Source: Apophysomyces variabilis (Eukaryota; Mucoromycota; Mucoromycetes; Mucorales; Mucoraceae). From it: 64,000 bases of DNA. Position 1 is the first letter of the stretch. Every line of letters begins with the position of its first letter. A program made the translations under genes and the position numbers. Location of the stretch: positions 1-64,000 of the forward strand of contig MZZL01000128.1 in the NCBI GenBank assembly GCA_002749535.1, in the 5' to 3' direction. The notes under the pieces were generated by a model, which was not told where the DNA came from, made no database searches, and saw only the letters and a program-made list of their open reading frames with translations. Positions 35,027 through 47,388 of the stretch are shown piece after piece.

Positions 35027-36733
35027 ATGCAAACTTCCACAGCGAAACGGAGAACACTAGTTCTCAGTCTTGTGTTCCTATCCATATTATTCATATTGGC
35101 CTTTCTGCGGCATGCCTTCCAGGATCAGAATGACAGATTTCAGGTAGAACCTTCATCGCGAGAGGAACCAGTTGCATTATACCTAAAACCATCAACACCT
35201 CCCGCTAAATCGATATGTGACAAAGCAAACATCGGATGGCTGTACGTAATGCAAGACGGTCTGACTGTCATGCTTACCTTTAGTTGCGTTTTCTATTGGT
35301 TTTTTTTAACTTAGGGCATCGGACCGGCAGTACTGGGATGGCTGGACCTCCAAATCCATGTTCCTGAAGGTTGATGGTAGTTACACAACTGGAAATGTCT
35401 ATATTACAGAGGGGGAATCCGTTTGCGTGGTTGTTCTGGTATCTATCAACGGGGAAATGTATACATGTTTAATGTGGCTTACTGGAACTGCTTCATCTTT
35501 TACTAGCTTGGACCGATTCCTGCGACTTCGGTGGTGAAACCTGAGGAACATCTAGGTTCAGCCGATAGTGTTGTCATGACAGCCGTGGGCACGACGACTG
35601 CCATTTCGATCCGGTTACAGCAGCATCCTCAGCAAAGAAATGCATACTTTGCGGAAGTTCAATTTTCCCATGCAGGCAGTTACATACTGAAGAGTTTGAA
35701 CGAATATCGCTCATATTTCTGGGAATCGCCTATTTACCACAGTTATCGACCACATGAATTCTGGTCTGAGAATAAGCTCTTCGTAAAACCAGGTCCTAGA
35801 AAAGCACTAAAAGAATGCGATGCGCATTGGCAAGTTAAAGGCAGTTGGATCAACAAAACTGATTACCAGGAAGCGTACCCGCTGGATTATTACGGGATGT
35901 TCGCAGAAGCGCAAGAAGACCATGCAGAGAATAACCGATTATTTGTTGCTGATGGCTGTCGGATGCCGTTGATTAGCGTTGGGCAGGCAGCACAATGCCT
36001 TGATCAGCAAGTCATCCATGTCTGGGGCGATGCGAATGTTCGACGGTAAGACAAAGGAACAACAAGTGATCACTCGGGTCCACGTTAACATTGTGTCTAT
36101 TCTAGAAATTTAAAAGCGTTTAGTTCATCGAACCGATGGTGTAAGGATGATAATAGCAAATGCGTATGTAATGACGACGCAGAAACTACGCTCGAGTCTT
36201 ATCCTTGGGCTGTCGATCCCACCATACCACTGACTCTCAATGGGACATGGAACGTTGATACGAACTTTTATTTTCATGCGCTTGGTAGTATCGCGATGAA
36301 GGATCGACGAGAAGAAATCAGTCAGGCTGTTAAAGAACTGCCCGAAGCAGATATCGTTCTGTTAAGCGTAGGCAACGAGGATATACCACTTAGCAGGATA
36401 TCACCTATTGAATTTGCTCAAGCATTTGTCAATCTGCTCACGCGCGTGATGGAATTGTATCCACGTCAAACGATTGTTGTTCGCACACCGCAATATTTCT
36501 GTTGTAGCCTCCTGCATCACACGTCATGGAATTCTGGTCGTAGTACAGCTTTCGCAACGGCTGTTCGGAACACGGTGAGCCATTTTGCTGACCGTGTCTG
36601 GCTATGGGACGTTCATGCTCTCGGTATACCCGATCACATGTGTAGCAACGCCGGTACAAGCTATTCCAAGCGCAATGTCGTTCAGATTGAGAATCTCTTA
36701 TTATGGAACGTGATATGCAACGCTCGGCAATAA
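35027..36733 (+). CDS. NXPE/PC-esterase-like type II membrane protein with altered GDS motif
   Basis: Model: 35027-35241, 35315-35438, 35507-36045 and 36106-36733, 501 residues. A short basic N-terminus (TAKRRT) is followed by one hydrophobic helix (LVLSLVFLSILFILAFL), so a type II signal-anchored protein of the secretory route is likely. The middle has a beta-rich part (YFAEVQFSHAGSYILKSL), then a C-terminal SGNH-like domain: QVIHVWGDANVRRNLKAF in place of the usual GDSxxR block, DIVLLSVGNEDIPL, TIVVRTPQYF, and WLWDVHALGIPDHMC. The order matches NXPE-type SGNH domains, which act on or bind glycans. The nucleophile serine of GDS is Ala here, so classical esterase activity is doubtful. Family assignment is by motif order only. 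Confidence 0.62.
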
Positions 36734-36739
36734 AGGGGT

Positions 36740-38310
36740 GCAAGCGATCGATCTGTTCCATACGCGGGAATAGCTATTTCTGCTGATACCAATCATTCGC
36801 CAAAACGCATGAGCGATAGACTCAATCATGGAAACCTTTTGTGCAAGGTATAAAAGAAAAGGAAAAAAGGAAGAAAACGTAAAAAAAAGGTAGAATCGTA
36901 ATTATTATCAATATCAGCACATTCATTAAAAAAGAGTCATTCCTGACAAGGCATTTTCGGATACTATTCTGAACAATTGTTGAGACTTCAGTAGGACTAT
37001 AAGAGACACGCCACCGAAGAATAAAGATGCGTCGCTCTCTTCCCTTTATATTATTTTGTTGCCTTTTTATTCCTTTGCTCATCTCAACGAAGTGAATTAT
37101 CATCGAGTAATTGTGAAGGTGCACACCCTGATTGCGCAAAGTAGAGGAACCGATTCCTTGAATGGAAGATGTTATCATGACGATATTGGTTGGAGGCAAA
37201 CGGGTTGATCTTTTTTTTTAGGGAATGCATCCCGGTTAAAGAGAGTTAAAATGATGGGAAAAGAAGGGACGACTTTTATGCAAACCATGATTGATAAAGA
37301 CTGCTTTTGTCAACTCTTTTCCGACCCGAGCCCCTTAAATACGTAGCTGAGGCTCCTGCCGGAATCTGATGGCAGTCGATAAAATTCTGGGATGATGTAA
37401 CATGAATATGACGATGTCTAACAGCACTTCCATCACTTCGTCTTTAGTAACAAATCGGGAATTTTCTCTTTTTCAGGTTAAAAAACTGCGGCCATTCGTG
37501 ATATGGCCTTCTTATTTGATCGTGACATAACAAGTAGGTTTGACGAGAGAACAGAAGCGCCCTTTTACATAATCAACAGTGCTAAAGCTTGTTCTCTCTT
37601 GAGCCAGTGTGACATTGATTTTACAACTAGATACGGCTTTGGTCTGTATATTTCAAGGGCACTTTTTAATGCGTCGTTTAAGGTTATGGTTCATTGGTAA
37701 GAAATGGATGCTATATGTGTACCAGCGAACAAAGAACGTGTGGTCTGATCGGATCGGGAAAACCTGCCAAAAACCTTATCTAACAGAATTACCTAAAATA
37801 GGTTCACAGGGAGGCACCTAATTTGATGAACGCAGTTGATAAGGTGACAAATGATGACAGGATATGGAAAGAGTTGAAAACTGAATAGACTCAGTTGGAA
37901 GAAAATATATATCCAAACGGCGATAAAGGAGTTGAACCAGTTAAATGACAAGGTGGCGTTTATGGCAGCTTCTTTTCCCTTTGGGTCTCTCAGCGGGGAA
38001 AAAAGGTATATCGTTGCATGCAAGCTTCTTCTTTCCATGTTCTTTCGTGTATTCTGTGTTTTACTTTACCTCTTTGGTTATGGCCATTTGTTTGACGTAG
38101 GAAGAGATTTGCTGTTTCCATTTGTAGATTGGGAAGAAGAAAGAGAAAGGAAAAAGGAAAAATCGGGGCAAGACGGAGTTCATTGGAGTTATCTTTTTTT
38201 TTTTCGTTCTATAGCGGACTTTTTAGTACGAGGCAATATTTTTTGGGTTTGTTTACCGCTGAATATTTTTCCTGTTTCTCTCCCATCACAGCCCGCGGTT
38301 AATAAACACC
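36740..38310. other. Gene-poor stretch, long 5' region of the permease gene
   Basis: Frames at 36822-37199 (minus), 37503-37700 (plus) and 37932-38408 (plus) are open, but they are either TTG-started or T-rich hydrophobic runs arising from pyrimidine-rich sequence. No domain is recognised. Confidence 0.4.
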
Positions 38311-38311
38311 T

Positions 38312-38400
38312 CTTCTTCATCTATTTCCCTTTCTTTCTCTTTGTTTGTTTTCTCTATCTCTCTCTCTTTCCCTCTCTCTTAACTTACATTTTACTCCGCG
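38312..38400 (+). promoter_or_regulatory. Pyrimidine-rich leader just upstream of the permease ATG
   Basis: A strongly CT-rich tract (TTTCTCTTTG, CTCTCTCTTTCC) ends about 10 nt before the start codon. Such tracts mark transcription-start regions of expressed fungal genes; a specific factor is not implied. Confidence 0.45.
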
Positions 38401-38408
38401 AGTTTTAA

Positions 38409-41189
38409 ATGATCGACGAAAAGATCCTCTGTGTAGAGGAGGGAAACTCGCACCCGTACACTGAAAAAGTGGAAGCATTGGATCGTAGATCTACATCCGT
38501 CTCCTTCTCTTCCGGACAACATCACCATGATCTCCAAGAAGGAACAAAACGTGGACTTAACGCCAGACATATTCAGATGATCTCCCTTGGTGGCGCCATA
38601 GGGTAAGAAAAGCCCAATGGATGAAAATCCACCTTTTCCTATCAGCACCCTTCGTCATTTCCTTTTCTTTATCACTCACACACACACGCACACTCTATTT
38701 TCATTAAACTATATACAACAACAGTACCGGTCTTTTTCTGAACTCAGGAACAAGTATCGCCAACGTAAGCATTGGGACATATAGCGTAACCTCAGATTAT
38801 TCAAACCCTTTTTATTTGGCATTTCATATAGGCCGGTCCCGCTGGTGCATTGATTGCGTATTGTATTGGTAAATAACAATGAAAAATAACCACGTTTGTT
38901 TCATACTGATTTTTATATTATTTATAGTTGGCTTCATGGTAACATACGACGAGAGACGACGTGGATGATATAGTAAGACTTAATTTTTCTTGCCCGCTTT
39001 CCATAGGTTTACTGTTTCATGACCTGTCTTGGAGAAATGGCTACATTCTTACCTGGTAAATTACAACGACGAAATGAATCCGATTAGGTTTCCTAATCTT
39101 ACCAAATTGTGTATCGTGTGAACAGTATCTGGTTCATTTAATCACTATGCCACTCGCTTTGTGGATCCTGCGCTGGGTTTCTCTCTCGGCTGGAACTACT
39201 GGTATGTTTTTTTATTATACCTTTTTCATTGCACAATGCAAAAAAGACATCAAAATAAGCTCACATCGCATTTTAGGTTTTCTGTGAGTAATACATGCAT
39301 GACAAAAACAATACATCTTACATTAACACATACTTTGTCCTGTTTTTTCCCTTCTCCTCGGTTGTTTTTCTGTCTACTTTTAGTGGGTAAGTGGTAATGA
39401 CATGCACCAATGAAAATGGATGATTAACTCAAATGACTTCATGCGCATCTAGAGTGTCACAATTGCTACTGGTACGTTTTTCCCACCCTCTGCTGCCTTT
39501 TTTTTTTACCCACGATCGGTTTTTTCAAATCGGTTAACGTTCTGTCTTTAGAATTATCGGCTGCAGCAAACATCATTCGTTGGTGGAAACCAGTTATGCC
39601 CGATGCCGCCTGGTCCGCTATTTTCCTGCTCTTAATGATCAGTGTGAATTTAGTCGGTGTCAGGTAAAGAAAGCAACATCTATCGTATGACTTATCAATC
39701 GTACTCATCTTTCTGCTTTGACAGAATTTATGGTGAACTCGAATATTGGTTTGCGCTCATTAAAATTCTTATTGTATTCGTGTTTGTGATCATCGGTAAG
39801 CAGCTTTGTTTATTATTCGTTCCTACCACTGACGTTTGTGTATCACCTAAAAGGTATCTGTGTAACCACTGGCGGTCTTGGTGGCAAAGTGATCGGTTTT
39901 GAGTAAGTTATCCATTGGAGCCATTCTGTCTTCCGCCATTTACTCAATGGTCCCTATAGGTACTGGCGTGAACCCGGTGCTTTTGTTGATGGCGCTGTTG
40001 GAACTGTTAGCGTTCTTTTGGCCGCCGGTTTCTCATTCCAAGGAACTGAGATTGGTAAGTTAGCTTAGCGCATTCTCACGCTGAACAATCTTGCATTGAC
40101 CTGCAATGGTAGTTGGTATCACCGCTGGCGAAGCAAAGAATCCCACGAAAACCGTTCCGCGTGCTATTCGAAACGTTTTTTGGCGTATTATCTTTTTCTA
40201 TATCGTCACCATCTTCCTAATTGGACTCTGTATTCCAAATGATTATCCCGATCTCGGTCTCAACTCGGACGATCCAGCCGTTGCCTCGTTTACCCTTGTA
40301 TTCAAACTGGCCGGTATTGAAGTCGGAGCTCAGATCATTAACGCCGTCATTTTGACAAGGTAAAGGAAACAAACTTATTGGGTACCGCTGTTGCTAAAAC
40401 CACTCACGTGCTGTCGTGGCCATAGTGTCCTCTCGGCTGCTAATTCGTCCTTGTACACTTGCTCACGTACGCTGATGTCCCTCGCTCGCGATGGGAACGC
40501 GCCCATGTTCCTCTCAAAGACAAACAAGTTCGGTGCACCTTACTGGTAAATGTCGGTATCTCCTATACTTCATCTGCTTACGAGTCCGATACATAGGGCT
40601 GTCCTTTGCTCTTCTGCCCTAGCATTTTGCTGTGTCTTTGTCTCCATTTACAGTGCTAGCGTTGCCTTTGAATGGTTCTTGAGCATTACTGCCGTGAGTG
40701 GTTTTGTCAGTTGGTGGGGTATTTCCTTTGTCCACATCCGTTTCAGACGGGCCTACAAACGCCAAGGACGTAGTCTAAATGATCTGCCTTACCGCGCCAC
40801 TGGTTATCCTTTCTCAGCCTTGTTCGCTTGCATTTTGTGTATCTTGATTATCCTGGGCCAAGGTTATACCGCCTTCACCCCAACCTTCGATGGCCTCAAG
40901 TTCGTGATGAACTATATTGGCATTCTTCCATTCATTTTAACCTACGGTATTTACAAGCCCTTAAAACGAACCAAGATCGTTCCTCTCGATGAAGTCGGTA
41001 TGTACATCCATTATTTGCACTTATAGAAATAGCTTTTTTTTCTCTTTTTTTTTTTTTAACTCTCTCTAACATGCCTTTTTTTTAACAGATTTTGACACAG
41101 GACGTGTTACACGTTTTGATATCGAAAAGGATGAAGCAGAAGACGAAGTTCTCCCATGGTATAAGAAGATTTTCCACATGTTTACCTAA
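38409..41189 (+). CDS. Amino-acid permease (fungal YAT/APC family), 17 exons
   Basis: Imports amino acids with protons across the plasma membrane. Exons: 38409-38602, 38725-38764, 38832-38868, 38928-38938, 39007-39055, 39126-39201, 39277-39283, 39384-39386, 39453-39471, 39552-39663, 39725-39795, 39854-39902, 39960-40054, 40113-40359, 40426-40545, 40597-40997 and 41089-41189; 543 residues with frame kept throughout. Family motifs: RHIQMISLGGAIGTGLFLNS, TCLGEMATFLPVSGSF, FVDPALGFSLGWNYWFSW, TIATELSAAANIIRWW, ISVNLVGVRIYGELEYWFA, FSFQGTEIVGITAGEAKNP, SSLYTCSRTLMSLARDG. About twelve hydrophobic helices with cytosolic tails. The 7-nt and 3-nt exons encode the conserved FS and W of WNYWFSWSVT and are needed to avoid a stop. 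Substrate range cannot be predicted. Confidence 0.9.
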
Positions 41190-41194
41190 CAGAA

Positions 41195-42707
41195 GAAGAT
41201 GGCTATCTCGTCGTTTTCATCCTTCTGTATAGACCTTCCCATTCTCCTTGTTTTCTTTTTCCTTTTTTTTCTTTGCATCCTAATTTTTGTATCATACAAA
41301 ACAACCTGTACGCCATATATCCCTTCTCTTTAAAAAGATGTCTATTCTTGAAGAATAAATTGTCCACATCTTTGATCGATGGCCGAAGTTGCCAAACTTT
41401 GTTAAGGAATATCACACTGTATCGTCGCTGCAAAAAAGAAGAAAAATGGTAAATAACCGCAGCCCAGTATGTTGGTGCAAGTATTCCATATCGGTTCACT
41501 TACTGCGCCATCAAAGGAGAAAAAGTATTAATGAAATAGTATTCATCACAAAGGATACTTACCTGAAATGCCCATGCTGTTTTTTTCGGCGATGGATGTG
41601 CGCTCTTTATATACAAGTCATTATCGGGAGGCAAAGTCTACATAAGGATTGTAACATGTAGCGTAGTATACTTAAATCCCTATTCATGTGCCTCACCTTT
41701 TTGGAACAACTGGATAACATGGATTGGATTGATAGACACACCTGTGCCACGGTTTGGACTGGAGACCAGTCCTTGTATAATATGTTTAGACAAATATGAC
41801 CGTTTGAATAAATCTATGCAATACAAAACACCACCAGAACAATCAGTAACGTCTTTGAACCCCACGGTTCAGAAGTTTTTTTTTTTTTCTTTACACTAAA
41901 TGGGGACGTCAGTATATTTTTGATATGGCATAATTCTGCTTAACTGTGGATGAACTGGCACATGAGGTGAAATAAATAATACTTCTGGTGATTCGAGTGG
42001 GTAAGATGGTGTAAACCGAAACTAACCAAGTTGTTTGAGCTATCATCCATCGGCAGATCGATCCAACCGCTTACTTCAAGCCGAAACTCTTCTCCCTATA
42101 AGGCCCTTTAATTCCCAAACGCCATCAGTTAAATCAATGTTCATCACTTGCCTCATACAAAGTCCCTAAAGCTCCTTTCATTCGTAGCTGCCATCTGATG
42201 CCAAATTTCTTGATTATGGTTGAAATGTCGTTTTAGTTGGTTGTACCTTTTGAAATCTGTGGCATCTTCGACGGATACGCCTTCTGGTGGATTAGTACTA
42301 AGGTCTAGGTCGAATCAGTGGAATTGATGCGGGCACCTGAGGCAATAGAATAGATTACCGCGTAATTCTTTGGAAAGACGTTTGGAGAAAATATTGTTTG
42401 CCATGTTAAATCAGAGTATGAAAGTAAAGAACAGGATTTACAGAAGACGGTGGCACAAGGGCGAAGTATAACACCTTTTTTGGAAGTTTAAGTCTCAGAT
42501 TCAACGATGCATGATCCTCGACAAGACAATCTTTTATCGATCTCCTTGTCATTACTCTGCAGCGCTCTACAACGTGATCGATCTCACTGTCCAACAAAAG
42601 AATGACAGACTACTTACCAAGCAACATTCATGGGCAAGCTTATCATACATATATTTAATAGATCGTTAAATCATGAACTCAGTACATGCCTACGCTCTGT
42701 TAGATCC

Positions 42708-42746
<39 letters not shown>

Positions 42747-43560
42747 TATTCGTGTACTCAAGAACGGATATTCGCGTCTCGCATAAGTAGAAAATAGTAT
42801 CCGTTTTCTCTCCTAGTTTAAATTTCAACTCAGTTTTGCCTTAGTCTACTTCTTGTGTATTACATGATCCCGCTTGATGACAATGCAGAGAGAACGAGAG
42901 GCCAAAAAAACACCGAAATTTCGTTTCTGCAATGACAGTATCCATTTCCGTATCTGCAATATTAACAGATCAGACATACAAATCAAAAATACTATATGGT
43001 TGAAAATCAGAAAGGCTGTTAAAACCTTATATTGCCTTATCAGCCCTATTTGGTATGGAGTTGATTTGCATTCTTTGTCCAAACTACAGCCTAGTCGCTT
43101 TTCCTTTTCTTTCATTCCAACTAAGTGATAATGTACTATTTCTATTGAAGGTATGATTCCATTTAGGCCATATGATCAAAAACTGCTCATGATCAGTACC
43201 TTGTAATCAACATAATATGCTGTGTAGGATGACTTTATCAAGTTTCATATCTTTCATTTCTAAATATCCATGTTCTATTAGACAACAAGGTTTATGCAAT
43301 CAGAAGCGTCCTGCTGCAATAACATGACTGATATGGGGTCTTCTGTTGTTGTCGTTTGCGTCACATTATGACATCAAATGAATATTCTTTCCAATCTTAT
43401 GCGTCTTGCAAGCTATGGGTCGAGCTTACATCACTTTTGAGTTTAGCGTGCTGCGCAACGCCAATCAAAACGGCCTACGCCTCTCAACGTAAGGTAATCA
43501 CATACTGCTCGCCTAACCCTTCCTTTTTCTTCCTTTTTTTTTTTGCATCACCTCATAGTA
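41195..43560. other. Gene-poor stretch
   Basis: About 2.3 kb with short frames only, plus the CT/CA microsatellite. The part after 43350 probably holds the 5' leader of ARB1: a frame open from 43356 runs into the ARB1 ATG, and a plausible intron (donor near 43493, acceptor near 43558) lies in the leader. Confidence 0.4.
42707..42746. repeat. (CT)n(CA)n compound microsatellite
   Basis: About eleven CT units are followed directly by about nine CA units in intergenic DNA. Useful as a marker; no function implied. Confidence 0.95.
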
Positions 43561-43568
43561 AGATTTCC

Positions 43569-45533
43569 ATGAGTGGCATTTCGGCATCAAAGGCAAAGCG
43601 GCTGGCCGCGAGGGCAGCCAAGAGTCAAAAGAGTGGAGGAACAACTCCTAAAGATTCCGGCAAAAGCACACCTCTCATGTCCTCGGGCAACAATTCTGTC
43701 GAGGATGCCAGCATGGCACGTTTAAAGATTAGCGTTGATCGTACTGCCACAGGGGTCTACGCTACTCAAGAACGAAGCAGAGATATCAAAATAGAGTCCT
43801 ATTCGCTCAATTACCATGGTCGCGTATTGATCGATAATGCAACGATTGAACTCAACTTTGGTCGCCGCTATGGTCTTATTGGAGCGAATGGCTCTGGCAA
43901 ATCCACTTTTCTGGCCTCCCTTGCCGAGCAAGATATAGAAATCCCGGCTCACATTGACGTAACTATCTTTAAGCACAGGAAATAAGGGCCTTTCTTTTAG
44001 AGTATAACAAACCTTCTTTGTTCTTTTTCTTTCCCTCTCAGACATATCTTCTCAATCAAGAAGCAGAGCCATCAGATAACGATGCAGTGGCAGCCGTGAT
44101 CAGTCACGCGCAGAAAGAAGTAGAACGCCTGGAGAAACAAGTCGAAAATATCCTCAGTAAAGAGAACGGTATGGATGATCCTTTACTGGATGATATTTAT
44201 GAGCGCATTGAGGCAATGGATCCATCCACTTTTGAATCAAGGGCATGTTCTCTGTTGTCCGGGTTGGGTTTCAGTTCTAAGCAAATGCGAAAGATGACCA
44301 AGGATATGTCTGGTGGTTGGCGTATGCGAGTAGCGTTGGCCCGCGCGCTGTTTGTACGACCGACATTGCTGCTTCTAGATGAGCCAACGAATCATCTGGA
44401 TCTAGAAGCATGTGTTTGGTTGGAAGAATATCTGAAGACATACAATCGTATCCTGGTCATCGTGTCGCATTCACAAGATTTCCTGAATGGTGTATGCACA
44501 AACATAATGCATCTAAACCATAAACGAAAACTGGTCTATTACGGTGGCAACTACGATATGTTCGTCAAAACCAAGGAAGAAAACGAAATTAACCAAGCAA
44601 AAGCGTACGACAAACAACAGGAAGAAATAGCTCATATCAAGAAATTTATCGCATCCGCTGGTACTTATGCCAATTTGGTACGGCAGGCAAAGTCCAAGCA
44701 AAAGATCATTGACAAGATGGAAGCGGCTGGACTGGTTGAGAAAGTTGAGAAGCCACACAAGTTCAAGTTTTCTTTTACGGATGTGCCTAAGCTGCCTCCA
44801 CCTGTCCTGGCGTTCCAGAACGTGGTCTTTTCTTACACAGGCGATCTGACTAACCCTCTTTACAAAGATATCGAATTGGGCGTGGATATGGACTCGCGGG
44901 TGGCTCTCGTGGGGCCAAATGGAGCTGGTAAATCCACACTGCTAAAACTGATGGCAGGTGAATTATTACCGACCGCAGGACGTATCCAACGCCACACGTC
45001 TCTTAAACTTGGAAAATATTCTCAGCACTCGGCTGATCAACTAGAAATGGACCTCTCGCCTATTGACTATATGAAAAAGAAATTTCCTCAGGAAAGCACC
45101 GAGACGGATTATTGGCGACGGCAGATTGGTAAGTTCCACTCAAACTAGGAAATCGAAGGTTTGGAGATCTCATGAGAAATGGTGTTTTGTTGCTTTAGGT
45201 CGCTACGGATTAAGTGGCGCACATCAAACTTCGCCTATCGCTCATTTATCCGACGGTCTTAAATCACGTCTGGTCTTCGCAGAATTGGCTGTACTTCATC
45301 CACATATTATCCTTTTGGATGAACCAACTAATCACTTGGATATGGAATCCATTGATTCTCTAGCTGAAGCAATCAACAAGTTTACCGGCGGTGTTGTCCT
45401 TGTATCTCATGATTTTCGTCTGATCTCACAAGTAGCCAAAGAAATTTGGCGTTGCGAAAACGGACTTGTGACACCATTTGAAGGATCCATTGAGGAATAC
45501 AAGGAATCGCTTAGAAAGAAGGTGAAATTGTAA
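43569..45533 (+). CDS. ARB1: ABCF-type ATPase ARB1 (ABCF2), ribosome biogenesis factor
   Basis: A soluble twin-cassette ABC ATPase without membrane segments; in yeast Arb1 is essential for 40S and 60S maturation and shuttles to the nucleus. Model: 43569-43958, 44042-45128 and 45199-45533, 603 residues, the family size. The N-terminal tail is basic ([18 protein letters not shown]). Cassette 1: Walker [13 protein letters not shown], signature [16 protein letters not shown], Walker [21 protein letters not shown] linker: [20 protein letters not shown]. Cassette 2: Walker [21 protein letters not shown], signature [15 protein letters not shown], Walker [19 protein letters not shown]-loop [14 protein letters not shown]. 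All catalytic residues are present. The intron at 43959 is confirmed by the restored sequence [15 protein letters not shown]. Confidence 0.96.
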
Positions 45534-45539
45534 AAGAGC

Positions 45540-45880
45540 CATAAACATATATAAGGCAAAAAAGAGCCAAATGCATATACAAGCCAGAAGAAAAAAAAAT
45601 CAAAGAAGGAAGTTGATATTGATGACTGCTAGACATTTTTCATAGTTTGTTTTGTGCATCTTTTTCTTTTTTTTTTTGCTGACATTTCTTAACTTCTTGC
45701 TGTTTTTGTTCTTATGCATATCAAATCCCACAATGGACCACATTCCATTAGGTGATTCTCTTTCCATTCTCACCTGTTAACATAAAAAAGGGGCAGGTAC
45801 TGATCGAAGATCAAATTATCTTTTTTGTAATCATTGGAACCAAAGATCAAGAAGAAACAAAGCAAAAGGGTTAACAAAGA
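45540..45880. other. Intergenic between ARB1 and the secreted paralog pair
   Basis: T-rich then A-rich sequence. Nothing recognised apart from the likely promoter of the next gene. Confidence 0.5.
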
Positions 45881-45886
45881 TCAACC

Positions 45887-47022
45887 ATGAGATTAAGTTA
45901 TATTACCTCTTTATTCCTTGTTCCTGCGGCATTTTGCGCTGCCGTTCAAGTCGATGTTGACAAAGATGATATGCCCATGGTAACCAAAAACTAATTAGAC
46001 TTCTGCATAAAAATTAATCTCCGTGAAAAAACCTTGCTTATGTATATTAATCGTTACTATTGCTAAATTTGTTTCTCTGCAAAAACAAAAAAAAAATTCC
46101 ATATGGCGTATAGGAGGCTTCCAAGGCTATTGCTCCAGAACAACCAAGCGAAATATTCTACCAACTCTCAAAGGATGTAAAGACCATAGCAGAGGAAGTC
46201 GTCCGACGTGTGAATGAAGGCATTGTAACCCAAGCCGAGAAAAGCGGCAAAGAAGATGCTCCCAGAAGCATCTCTGAACTGGTCCACAACGCCTTTTTCA
46301 CTGCATCGGTAAACAACCGTGCCCATGGCGCACCGGCTGAAAAAGACGACAAGCTATTGCAAACAATGCCATCGAAAGAGGAAGAAACCAAGCCAACCAA
46401 AGCAGCCAACGTAGAGAACGGTAGAAACGAAGGTTTTTTCGGTGCCATTGGTTCGTTGTTAGGCAGCTTGGGTTCGAAGATTGGCAATCCCATGTATGGC
46501 CCGGCTGCTGCGCTTGTGGGTGGCGAAATCGGCCAGATCAGCACGTTCTTTCAAGGATTTAACCCCTTTGCCGACCTGGGGACGATCATTGAACACCTGT
46601 TTGCCAATACCCCTCTCAGTGGCTTGTTCAGTGCGATCAGCAAGCTCATCAGTGTCTTGAATGTCATCCTTCCCATCCTCAAGGAAATTTTCAACGCTTT
46701 GCTCAACAATCCCTCGGATGTCCTTAGTCAGGCAACACGCAGTGCTGCACTCAACACATTAAAATTGACCAAAGTAGTTGTCGGACCTCACCGTCAGTTG
46801 CTTCCGGATGACATTTACAATGCCTCGGAAGTGGGCTGGGATACGGCAAAGCGACTTTATCCTCATTTACGACTTGTCTTTGATTTCACCCATCGCCTCG
46901 TCCACAATTTCGTGAAAGCAGTCGTCAATCAAGATCCCTCCATTGTAGAACTGCTTCATACACCCACAGCTGAAAAGGTGGACAGTGCCCTCCAAGCTGT
47001 TGGACGTGTGTTGCACATTTAA
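45887..47022 (+). CDS. Secreted protein of unknown function, paralog 1
   Basis: Model: 45887-45979 and 46114-47022, 333 residues. The first 18 residues (MRLSYITSLFLVPAAFCA) form a classic signal peptide with a likely cleavage around CAA, followed by an acidic stretch. The mature part has a Lys/Glu-rich, probably disordered segment (residues about 85-135), a Gly/Ser-rich patch (FGAIGSLLGSLGSKIG) and then a helical, leucine-rich C-terminal half (FNPFADLGTIIEHLF, LYPHLRLVFDFTHRLVHNF). No cysteines appear in the mature part, so disulfide bonding is not expected. The intron falls after residue 31 in phase 0, as in the downstream neighbour, to which it is distantly similar. I recognise no family. 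It may be a cell-surface or effector-like protein, but that is a guess from the signal peptide alone. Confidence 0.82.
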
Positions 47023-47024
47023 GA

Positions 47025-47385
47025 ATTGGAGAAATCCTTCGTTTTCCTCTCCCCCTATTGTGAGATCTTTCTTATTTTTTTTTCTTCTACTTTACTCAAG
47101 TGAATATGGATTGTTGCTTACTTCCTAGCCATCTTTTCTCTTCTCGCCAAATAAACTGCGGTTGGAATGATTATTAGCAAAATTTATTGCGAATCGAGTT
47201 TCAAGATCTTAGTTCTTTTGCTAAACTAAGTGTTGTTCGTTCCTTTGGATGGGAATGTGAACTAGAGCAAGCAACATTCCACTGCTGCTCATTCTCATCG
47301 ATGCTTTGCATATAAGCACTAGTCTATTTGGTTCATCTGTCAGATCTTTCTTTTTTGTTTTTTTCTCTTCAAACCGATCGAAAGT
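47025..47385. other. Intergenic between the two secreted paralogs
   Basis: About 360 bp, T-rich near the second start. Nothing recognised. Confidence 0.5.
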
Positions 47386-47388
47386 AAA

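Noticed and set aside
36822..37199. 125-codon minus-strand frame ending in a hydrophobic helix
   Set aside because: TTG start, no homology recognised, and the hydrophobic end comes from A/T-rich sequence.
37932..38408. 158-codon hydrophobic plus-strand frame just before the permease start
   Set aside because: Composed mainly of Phe/Leu/Ser codons from a pyrimidine-rich leader; no domain, and it ends at the permease ATG.
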